DNA of 21,316 bases, taken from the NCBI GenBank assembly GCA_021791995.1, contig JAJYVN010000015.1, forward strand, positions 1 through 21,316, given 5' to 3'. Both the position numbers and the translations under genes were made by a program. Below the pieces are notes generated by a model. The model searched no databases, was not told the origin of the DNA, and was given only the letters and a program-made list of their open reading frames with translations. This document shows, piece by piece, positions 7,542-14,049 of this stretch (positions are counted from its first letter, which is position 1; every line of letters starts with the position of its first letter). The stretch comes from Bacillota bacterium (lineage in GTDB: Bacteria; Bacillota; Sulfobacillia; RBS10-35; JAJYVN01).

Positions 7542-8765
7542 TCATCTGACATCCTGCAGGGTCAGCGGTTCCAGCGACCCAGGCGTAGCGCGCAGTCGCT
7601 CGCTCTTCCGCAGGGCCGACGCCATCAACGTTTTGATGTCCAACCGCTCTTCCGCCCGGGCCGCCTCCGCTCGCGTTGGTCTCGTACGCGGATGTTGGGG
7701 TGCGAAGAGCACGCAGCAATCGTCAAAGGGGCGAATCGAAACCGAGTACGTGTCGATCCTCCGCGCCAAAGACACGATCTCCGTCTTATCCCACGCCACA
7801 AGCGGTCGTAGCAGTGGTAAGGTCGAGATCTCGCCGATCGCGCTCAATGCCTCCAGCGTCTGACTCGCCACCTGCCCGAGGCTGTCGCCGGTGATCAGCG
7901 CACCGGCGTGCTCCCGCCGCGCGACCTCCTCGGCCAACCGAACCATCATGCGCCGTGCCACTACCGTACGCATGGGCTCAGGAACCAGTTCCGCGATAGC
8001 TTCTTGGATCTCCGTAAAGTGTACCACCCAAAGACGCACTGGGCCTGCATAGACGGTCAATCGGCGACACAGATCGTACACCTTCTGGCGCGCCCCCTCC
8101 CCTGTATAGGGGAAGGTGTGGAAATAGACCGCGGAGAGAGCCAGCCCCCGTTTGGCGGCCAGATATGCCGCTACGGGGCTGTCGATGCCGCCCGACAGAA
8201 GAGCGACCGCCCTTCCCGAAACACCCGTCGGAAGCCCGCCTGGGCCCGCGACCCGCACGCCAGCCAGAAAGACGGCATCCGGTCGCACATCCACCTCGAG
8301 TTCCAGATCGCTGTGATGCACATCGACGCGAAGGCCGGTGGCCTCAGCCACCGCCGCGCCGAGAACGCGATTCAGTTCGAGCGAGTTCAGAAAGAAACCC
8401 TTATCGGCGCGACGCGCCGCCACCTTGAAGCTGGATGCGCCCCTTTGGATCGCCTGCTGCGCCAAAGCGATCACCTCGGACGCCACCTCGCTCATCTCGA
8501 CTGGACGAAGCAACCGAACGGCTGGCTGAGCGGAAACGACTCCGAACGACCGGCACAGAGCCAATGTCGCATCGGACAGCGCCGCACCTGGGACAAGATG
8601 CACCAAGACCCTGCCGCCCGAAACCTCCACCCGCGCACGCTCACCCAACTGGTCCTTCACGCGGCGCACCAAGGCTCGCTCGAACGGTCGCCGATTACCA
8701 CCCTTGAGCGCAATCTCCGCATAGCGGCCAATGACCAACTCCTCCCGCGTGCTCAACGGGACCAC
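7542..8765 (-). CDS. thiI: ThiI, tRNA 4-thiouridine synthase/sulfurtransferase (short form)
   Basis: ThiI adenylates U8 of tRNA and, with sulfur from a cysteine desulfurase, makes 4-thiouridine; in some bacteria it also serves thiamine thiazole synthesis. The 407-residue protein starts with the ThiI motif GRYAEIALKGGNRRPFER (residues 13-30), then a THUMP region (about 60-165) and the PP-loop SGGIDSPVA (191-199). The conserved PFDDCCVLFAPQHP (347-360) carries the cysteine pair (350/351), the usual catalytic site. It ends before a rhodanese domain, as in Bacillus-type ThiI, which takes sulfur from a dedicated desulfurase; that gene lies just upstream. Two starts are possible: GTG at 8765, overlapping nifZ by 13 bases, or TTG at 8756, which overlaps the nifZ TGA. 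Either indicates translational coupling. Confidence 0.95.
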   Translation of the reverse strand: MVPLSTREELVIGRYAEIALKGGNRRPFERALVRRVKDQLGERARVEVSGGRVLVHLVPGAALSDATLALCRSFGVVSAQPAVRLLRPVEMSEVASEVIALAQQAIQRGASSFKVAARRADKGFFLNSLELNRVLGAAVAEATGLRVDVHHSDLELEVDVRPDAVFLAGVRVAGPGGLPTGVSGRAVALLSGGIDSPVAAYLAAKRGLALSAVYFHTFPYTGEGARQKVYDLCRRLTVYAGPVRLWVVHFTEIQEAIAELVPEPMRTVVARRMMVRLAEEVARREHAGALITGDSLGQVASQTLEALSAIGEISTLPLLRPLVAWDKTEIVSLARRIDTYSVSIRPFDDCCVLFAPQHPRTRPTRAEAARAEERLDIKTLMASALRKSERLRATPGSLEPLTLQDVR

Positions 8766-9970
8766 CGCGCCGCAACCTCCGCGTGCTCAGAAACCACGGT
8801 GCGGATGATGTCCACCGCTCGGTCAATCTCCGCCGTCGCCGTCTGGAGCCCCACGCTGAAACGGAGGCTCGAGCCGATGCACCCCTGTCCTAGACGAAGG
8901 GCTACCAGAACGTGGCTGGGAGCTGGTCGGCGAGCACTACATGCCGATCCCGCCGAGCAGGCGAGGCCGTGCTCCTCCATCCGGTGCAACAGAACCTCCG
9001 CGCGAACCACCCCAGATAAGCATCGCTCGAAACACACGTTCAGGATGTGCGGTGCCGCCCGCACCGGATCCTCAGGGTCCGGACCATTGGCAGCGAGCCC
9101 GGGCAACGCCTCCCGCAGCCGTCGCCACAACCGCAATTTATGTTCCCGCAACCGTCGCGTCGTCTCTGTGGCATCCGCCGTAGCCAGTTCCAATGCGCGA
9201 CGGAAGCCCACGATGCCAGGAACGTTCTCGGTGCCTGGACGCAGGCCACCCTGCTGACCACCCCCGTGGAAGAGCGGACGCACGCGAACGCCTGCACGAA
9301 TCCAGAGGGCTCCCACACCCTTGGGACCATTGATTTTGTGGGCCGAGAGGCTGGCTAAACCAACGCCCCACAGGGCATAGGGCGTCGGCATCTTGCCACA
9401 CGCCTGAACACCGTCGACGTGCAAGATCGGTCCGCGGGTGCCAAGCGCCTGCGCAATCTCGGCAATTGGTTGAATCGTCCCGACTTCATTATTCACATGG
9501 GCCAATGTGCAGAGAACCGTGTCAGGCCGCAAAGCACGCTGCACCTGCGAGGCCTGCACCTGCCCTGCGTCATCCACCGGCAGGCGCGTCACCTCCCAGC
9601 CTTCCTCCTCCAGGGCATGGCAAGCATCGAGAACCGAGCGATGCTCCACCTCAGTCGTGATCAGATGGCGACCGCGGCGACGCAGGGCAGAGGCCAGCCC
9701 AAGGATGGCAAGGTTATTGGCCTCGGTGCCCCCCGAGGTGAAGACGACCTCGTCCGCCTGGCCGCCGAGTGTCGTAGCCACGACACCACGGGCCGCATCG
9801 ACGCAGCGCGATGCCTGCACGCCCCAACGATATGCAGCCGAGGGATTGGCGAAGCTCCCAATCAAACGATGCTCCGATGCGACCCCCATCGCCTCCAACA
9901 TGGCCCTGGCCACCTCTGGAGCGACCGGTGTTGTGGCAGCATTGTCGAGGTAACAATCCAGGGAAACCAC
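8753..9970 (-). CDS. nifZ: Cysteine desulfurase (NifS/IscS family, NifZ type)
   Basis: A PLP enzyme of about 405 residues that releases sulfur from cysteine; here it is the likely donor for ThiI. The start YLDNAATTP (residues 7-15) is typical. I see SGGTEANN (79-86), the H110 of EVEHRS, HVDGVQ with Asp186, the PLP lysine in SAHKINGPKG (Lys212), RPGTEN (244-249) and the catalytic loop ACSAGSACSARR with Cys344. The start is uncertain. GTG at 9970 is the only normal start codon in frame near YLDNAATTP, but AAGGAGG ends only two bases before it. CTG three codons later has better spacing. The AAGGAGG straddles the right end of the tnpB element, so the insertion has probably replaced the native leader. 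The open frame runs on upstream inside tnpB, but that part is not homologous to the family. Confidence 0.93.
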   Translation of the reverse strand: MVSLDCYLDNAATTPVAPEVARAMLEAMGVASEHRLIGSFANPSAAYRWGVQASRCVDAARGVVATTLGGQADEVVFTSGGTEANNLAILGLASALRRRGRHLITTEVEHRSVLDACHALEEEGWEVTRLPVDDAGQVQASQVQRALRPDTVLCTLAHVNNEVGTIQPIAEIAQALGTRGPILHVDGVQACGKMPTPYALWGVGLASLSAHKINGPKGVGALWIRAGVRVRPLFHGGGQQGGLRPGTENVPGIVGFRRALELATADATETTRRLREHKLRLWRRLREALPGLAANGPDPEDPVRAAPHILNVCFERCLSGVVRAEVLLHRMEEHGLACSAGSACSARRPAPSHVLVALRLGQGCIGSSLRFSVGLQTATAEIDRAVDIIRTVVSEHAEVAARWSR

Positions 9971-9977
9971 ATCCTCC

Positions 9978-10010
9978 TTGACCGCCTCCCGACGGCTAAA
10001 GCCGGGGGAT
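9978..10010 (-). repeat. Right-end hairpin of the tnpB element
   Basis: On the minus strand the sequence reads AATCCCCCGGC TTTA GCCGTCGGGAGG and ends GTCAA. The inner stem CGGC/GCCG is perfect (9993-9996 with 10001-10004) and the outer part pairs imperfectly. It is located 14 bases past the tnpB stop, as expected for this element class. Confidence 0.7.
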
Positions 10011-10140
10011 TCCCAGTGACCGCTCACCGCGAGTTCCTGCTTCTCCGGGGTCCGCCCGCTCGTTTCCGATTGGGTCGACCGTCCCCTCCATAGGCAGCCA
10101 CCACCAGCCCGGCTACCCACTCCGCGCGTCCCGCATCCCG
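9978..10140 (-). ncRNA. Predicted reRNA/omega-RNA scaffold at the tnpB 3' end
   Basis: In this family the RNA that guides TnpB comes from the 3' end of tnpB plus the right end, and the guide is the flanking DNA past the element end. Here the conserved 3' part would be the hairpin CGGC (10001-10004 complement) TTTA GCCG and the closing GTCAA at 9978-9982. The upstream boundary near 10140 is a guess. The RNA would run directly into the nifZ start. This rests on family knowledge plus the visible hairpin; no transcript can be seen in DNA. Confidence 0.4.
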
Positions 10141-11175
10141 AATATTCTGCGCGGCGTTTACGTCCCGGTCCAGGGCGGCACCGCATACGGGACATTCGCA
10201 GTACCGCATGGTAAGAGGCAGATGCTCCAGGAGGGGACCACAGGCGTGGCAACGCTTGCTGCTTGGGCAGAAACGGCTGATCGGAAGGAATCTGCGGCAG
10301 TACCACTGCGCTTTGTACTCCCCATGCCGCAACCGTTCGCCCGATCCCACTGCGATGCTCTTGGTCAGCGTCGGGTTCGCGAGCATCCCCTTCACGTTCA
10401 AACGCTCCGCGCATACCACTTGGTTTTCGCGGACGATGCGCGTGCCCCGTTTGTACGTGAAGTCCCATCGCCGGTCGGCGATGCGGGCCACCTTGTGCCG
10501 CGTCTTGGCGCGCGTGCGCGTGTCCTTGCACGTTCGGGCCAGACGCACCTGCGCTTTGGGGAGTCGCTTTTCATCCCGCCGGAAGAACCGTTCGCTCCCC
10601 ACCTTCTCTCCCGTGCTCCGTGGGACGGTGTCCAACAATCCAATGTCGGTCCGCGCCGTGGCGTTGACCACAGGCAATGGAGTAATCTCCTCTTTGGTGG
10701 AAAAGGAGATGAACGACCGGCCGGCAGGGTCCCTACGCACCGTGACGTTGGTGGGCTCCGCGCCGGCCGGTCGCGTCCATCGGATGTCGAGCGGCGTGTC
10801 CATCTTGGCCCGTGTGAGGTTACCGTCGTTCCACCGAAACCCACCGATGCGATGTGTGGCGCCCTGTTGGTCGTGCTTGCAGTGGAAGTGCAGGTACTTG
10901 GCACGACCCGCACAGAAGTTGACGAACGCTGCGTTCAGCTGAAGCGGCACGCAGGCTACTGCCGCCAACCAGGAAGTCTCCGGTTTCTTCTTCATCCGTA
11001 CCAGGAGTCGATCCGTTCCGGCGTAGTCGATGCGTTCGTGCCGGTCGAACCATGCTTGGGTTCGCAGTGCAAGCGCCCCGTTGTACACGTACCGCACGCA
11101 ACCAAGAATCCGCGTCAGTTCACGCGCCGGTTCGTCGGTTGGATAAACACGGTATTTGTATGCCCTGCGCTCCAT
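10024..11175 (-). CDS. tnpB: TnpB, RNA-guided nuclease of an IS200/IS605-type element
   Basis: The 383-residue protein has the TnpB layout. An N-terminal MERRAYKYRVYPT helix-turn-helix type start is followed by a RuvC-like nuclease with Asp177 (TDIGLLD), Glu257 (CAERLNVKGM) and Asp338 (DRDVNAAQNI). The zinc finger lies between motifs II and III, with Cys309/Cys312 and Cys328/Cys331, after PSSKRCHACG. The catalytic triad is therefore intact. Several normally conserved positions are changed: motif I has RTDIGL where GIDLGL is usual, and the helix near residue 240 reads FTYKRGTRIV where HKxST is usual. The protein may be functional but diverged. Length is normal for TnpB. A basic Gly/Arg-rich tail overlaps the region that should encode the guide-RNA scaffold. 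Confidence 0.92.
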   Translation of the reverse strand: MERRAYKYRVYPTDEPARELTRILGCVRYVYNGALALRTQAWFDRHERIDYAGTDRLLVRMKKKPETSWLAAVACVPLQLNAAFVNFCAGRAKYLHFHCKHDQQGATHRIGGFRWNDGNLTRAKMDTPLDIRWTRPAGAEPTNVTVRRDPAGRSFISFSTKEEITPLPVVNATARTDIGLLDTVPRSTGEKVGSERFFRRDEKRLPKAQVRLARTCKDTRTRAKTRHKVARIADRRWDFTYKRGTRIVRENQVVCAERLNVKGMLANPTLTKSIAVGSGERLRHGEYKAQWYCRRFLPISRFCPSSKRCHACGPLLEHLPLTMRYCECPVCGAALDRDVNAAQNIRDAGRAEWVAGLVVAAYGGDGRPNRKRAGGPRRSRNSR

Positions 11176-11182
11176 ACCTTAC

Positions 11183-11214
11183 ATTTTACCATACACAGCG
11201 GGAAGAAGTTAACA
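11183..11214 (-). promoter_or_regulatory. tnpB promoter, probably giving a leaderless mRNA
   Basis: An extended -10 element TGGTAAAAT has its TAAAAT at 11183-11188, only seven bases before the tnpB ATG. A weak -35, TTAACT at 11207-11212, lies 18 bases upstream. With the usual spacing from -10 to the first base, transcription would start at or next to the ATG, so the mRNA would have no leader. No well-spaced ribosome binding site is present (AAGG lies one base from the ATG). Confidence 0.5.
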
Positions 11215-11223
11215 AGACCACTG

Positions 11224-11249
11224 AATCCCCTGGCTGACGCCAGGGGATT
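11224..11249 (-). repeat. Left-end hairpin of the tnpB element
   Basis: A perfect 11-base stem, AATCCCCTGGC (11224-11234) with GCCAGGGGATT (11239-11249), closed by a four-base loop. Its 5' arm closely matches the right-end hairpin and the edge hairpin at 21165-21185. It has no U-run on either side, so it is not a terminator; the position some 50 bases before the tnpB start fits an IS605-type left end recognised by a TnpA. Confidence 0.7.
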
Positions 11250-11476
11250 GCGCTGCGTCGCTTCGGTCATCCAGCAAACTCCCCCCGAACGATCAGGATA
11301 CCAAAGGGAGCATCCTACAGGTGCGGGATCGCGGTTTCTCTATGTGGCAACAGGAGGAAGGAGGACGATGCGTCAAGAAAACGTAACAAGGCGGAAATGC
11401 TATGGAATGCGCCATCGTCGTGGCCACCTCGGTTCTCGCTTTCTGGCCCAAACCGTCGGTGAAGGAGTGACGCGCG

Positions 11477-13948
11477 ATGAAGGCAGTGGTGATGGCTGGT
11501 GGCGAGGGAACCCGACTTCGCCCGCTCACGATTTCCCGTCCAAAGCCAATGCTCCCAGTCGTGGGCCGTCCCGTGATGGAGCACATCCTGCACCTGTTGC
11601 GTCAGCATGGGATCACCGAGGTCATGGTGACCGTCCGCTATCTGGCAACCCAGATCGAGGAGTACTTTGGCGACGGGCGAGACTTCGACATGCAGATCAC
11701 CTACTCCGTGGAACAGGAACCACTTGGAACGGCCGGCAGCGTGCGCCGCTGCGCGATGGGTCTCCACGAAACCCTCCTGGTGATCAGCGGTGACGCTCTG
11801 ACGGACATCGATCTGGGAAAGGTGATCGCAGCCCATCACCGCAAGGGCGCATGGGTCACGCTGGCGCTGGCACGCGTTTCAAATCCCCTCGAGTTTGGCG
11901 TGGTCATCACCGATGTCCAAGGCAACATCACGCGCTTCTTGGAGAAGCCAGCTTGGTCCCAAGTCTTCTCGGACACCATCAACACCGGCATCTATGTTCT
12001 CGAACCGGAGGCTCTCGCTGAAATCCCCCAGAACCAGACCTTCGATTTCTCCAAGGACCTGTTCCCGCGTCTCCTTTCCATGGGATCCCCCATGCATGGC
12101 GAAGAGGTTAGCGGCTACTGGTGCGACATCGGGACCATTGATCAGTTCGTGCAGGCAAACCACGACGCCCTGACCGGACGGGTTTCCCTGCAATTGGCCG
12201 GTCGGCGCCTACCCCAGGACATCTGGGTTGGCCCCGGGACGATCATCGATCCATCCGCCCAGTTGCGCGGTCCGCTCTGGATCGGGGACAATACCACGAT
12301 CAAAGAAGACGTGATCATCGAGGGGCCCGGGGTGATCGGAGCAAGTTGTGTGCTGGATCGGAATAGCACCGTACAACGGTCCGTGCTGCTGGGTAACACC
12401 TATGTCGGTCCAGGCGCCATGGCACGAGCGGCGGTTCTTGGTCGGGGGGTTCGCATCGGCGCGGGAAGCGCGGTCCTCGACGGGGCGGTGGTCGCGGATG
12501 GCTGCCGCCTCCAGGCGGATGCGCAGGTGCAGACAGATGTAAAAATATGGCCTAACAAGGTCATTGAGGCCGGTGCCGTTGTCAACCAAAGCATCATCTG
12601 GGGCACCCATTGGCGGCAGACCCTCTTCGGCGCAACGGGCGTTGCCGGAGCGGCCAATGTCGATGTCACGCCCGAGGTTGCGGTCCGGCTCGGTGCAGCT
12701 TATGGAAGCACATTACAGCGCGGTGACGGCGTAGTGGTCAGTCGCGACGGACACCCGGCATCGACAATGATGAAACGGGCACTGGTTGCCGGGCTCGCAT
12801 CGACCGGCGTACGCGTCTTCAACCTTGACACCGTCCCCCTGCCGGTCACCCGCTACGCGGCCGGAGCCCTGGGTGCGCGCGGCGGAATTTACGCACAGAT
12901 GCAGACGACGGAGCCGGGAGCGATGGAATTACGCTTTTTGGACAGCCGCGGCATTGACGTGGACACGGGAACCGAGCGAAAGATCGAGAACCTCTATTTC
13001 CGCGAGGACGCACGCCGCGCAGCTGCCGAGGATGTGGGCATGGTCAGCTACCCGGCCAAGGTGCTCGAGATCTACCTCACCGGCTACCTGAACAAGCTGC
13101 GGAGAACGCGATCCACATCAAATAAGCGCGTGGTGGTCGCCTGCCCCGCAGAAGGCTCCGGCGCCCAAATCCTCACCCAGGTCCTCTCGGAACTCTCCTG
13201 CGAGCCGATCCTCGTGCGCGCCAGCACAGCGCCGGAGCCCATTGGTCAAACCGTGCGTGCCTTGCACGCCGATTTTGGGGTGCAGGTGGATACTCCGGGA
13301 GAGCGGCTTCTGATCGTGGACGACAACGGCATGCCGCTGTCGGGCCAACACGCGCTTGTCCTCTTCAGTGCCTTGGCAGCACGCCACGGGCAGGGCGAAG
13401 AAATCGCTGTTCCCATCACCGCGACATCCCTCATCGAAGAGGTGTGCGGGAGTACGGTCCGCGTCCGGCGCATCGGAGCCGGGGTTCGGGCCATGATGCA
13501 TGCAGCCAGCGCAGGTGGATTGGTGTTGGCCGGGGATGGGGAGGGAGGCTTCGCATTTCCCTTCTTCCACCCGGGGGTGGATGCGCTCTTTTCGGTTGGT
13601 TTGCTCGTACAATGGCTCAGTGAGGAAGAACACCCCCTGAGCCGTATCCTTGCCGAACTGCCACAGCCCAGGGTCACGCATGAGACGGTGCCCTGTCCCT
13701 GGCAGGCCAAAGGGCACCTGATGCGCCGTCTGGTCGAAAGCACCATGGATAAGCAGGTCACCCTCCTGGATGGCATCAAGGTCCGGCAGGGTGGGGAGTG
13801 GGTTGCGGTACTGCCCGACGCACACCGCCCCACCGTACACCTGCTCGCAGAATCCACCGACGGAGGAGGAAGCCACCTGCTTGACGAGTATCGAGCCATC
13901 GTTCAGGAGATTGTCGCCTCGGCTGAGGTGGCAGCGGAGGGGAACTGA
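11477..13948 (+). CDS. Nucleotidyltransferase / phosphoglucomutase-like fusion (GDP-mannose pyrophosphorylase type)
   Basis: This 823-residue protein has three parts. Residues 1-235 form a sugar-phosphate nucleotidyltransferase: GGEGTRLRPLT (8-18), RPKPMLP (21-27, Lys23), GDALTDID (105-112), EKP (156-158). Residues about 245-380 show hexapeptide repeats of a left-handed beta helix (IWVGPGTIIDPSAQL, IGDNTTIKEDVIIEG). Residues about 385-823 are a phosphomannomutase/phosphoglucomutase-like region. The likely product is GDP-mannose or a related NDP-sugar for surface glycans; the base and sugar cannot be read from sequence. In the mutase-like region the catalytic serine loop (TASHNP) is missing and the matching segment reads AQMQTTEPG (473-481), so it is probably inactive or regulatory. 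The ATG has AAGGAG nine bases upstream. GH15 follows 101 bases downstream. Confidence 0.85.
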   Translation: MKAVVMAGGEGTRLRPLTISRPKPMLPVVGRPVMEHILHLLRQHGITEVMVTVRYLATQIEEYFGDGRDFDMQITYSVEQEPLGTAGSVRRCAMGLHETLLVISGDALTDIDLGKVIAAHHRKGAWVTLALARVSNPLEFGVVITDVQGNITRFLEKPAWSQVFSDTINTGIYVLEPEALAEIPQNQTFDFSKDLFPRLLSMGSPMHGEEVSGYWCDIGTIDQFVQANHDALTGRVSLQLAGRRLPQDIWVGPGTIIDPSAQLRGPLWIGDNTTIKEDVIIEGPGVIGASCVLDRNSTVQRSVLLGNTYVGPGAMARAAVLGRGVRIGAGSAVLDGAVVADGCRLQADAQVQTDVKIWPNKVIEAGAVVNQSIIWGTHWRQTLFGATGVAGAANVDVTPEVAVRLGAAYGSTLQRGDGVVVSRDGHPASTMMKRALVAGLASTGVRVFNLDTVPLPVTRYAAGALGARGGIYAQMQTTEPGAMELRFLDSRGIDVDTGTERKIENLYFREDARRAAAEDVGMVSYPAKVLEIYLTGYLNKLRRTRSTSNKRVVVACPAEGSGAQILTQVLSELSCEPILVRASTAPEPIGQTVRALHADFGVQVDTPGERLLIVDDNGMPLSGQHALVLFSALAARHGQGEEIAVPITATSLIEEVCGSTVRVRRIGAGVRAMMHAASAGGLVLAGDGEGGFAFPFFHPGVDALFSVGLLVQWLSEEEHPLSRILAELPQPRVTHETVPCPWQAKGHLMRRLVESTMDKQVTLLDGIKVRQGGEWVAVLPDAHRPTVHLLAESTDGGGSHLLDEYRAIVQEIVASAEVAAEGN

Positions 13949-14012
13949 GGTCTGCGTACCGCGAGGGCATGTGTTCCAAGGAACGTCCATGCATACACTA
14001 CGCGGGATAATC

Positions 14013-14030
14013 TGCCCACCAGGGTGGGCA
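14013..14030 (+). repeat. Small hairpin in the leader of the GH15 gene
   Basis: TGCCCACC (14013-14020) pairs perfectly with GGTGGGCA (14023-14030). It lies between a GATAAT that resembles a -10 element (14006-14011, no clear -35) and the ribosome binding site GGAGG (14040-14044). There is no U-run, so it is not a terminator. It could affect the mRNA leader. Confidence 0.4.
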
Positions 14031-14049
14031 TAAGTGAACGGAGGTCCGC

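Larger units (their letters stand above)
9978..11252 (-). mobile_element. Solo tnpB element, IS200/IS605 group (IS1341 type)
   Basis: The element reads on the minus strand from a left-end hairpin (11224-11249), through tnpB, to a right-end hairpin region (about 9978-10010). It has no tnpA, tyrosine-transposase gene, so it is of the IS1341 type, which needs a helper for movement. No terminal inverted repeats or target duplication are expected for this group, and I see none. The right end TCCCCCGGCTTTAGCCG...GTCAA matches the general form of such ends. The exact left boundary is uncertain by some tens of bases. It sits in the divergent region between nifZ and the manC-like gene and is directly joined to the nifZ start. 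Confidence 0.75.

Noticed and set aside
9971..10531. Upstream extension of the cysteine desulfurase frame
   Set aside because: The extension runs through tnpB in another frame and has no match to the desulfurase family, whose N-terminus is near YLDNAATTP.
10222..11793. 523-codon plus-strand open frame opposite tnpB and overlapping the nucleotidyltransferase gene
   Set aside because: Opposite tnpB it mirrors the codon pattern of that gene, and no family features are visible. Only the separate ATG at 11368 with its strong ribosome binding site was kept as a finding.
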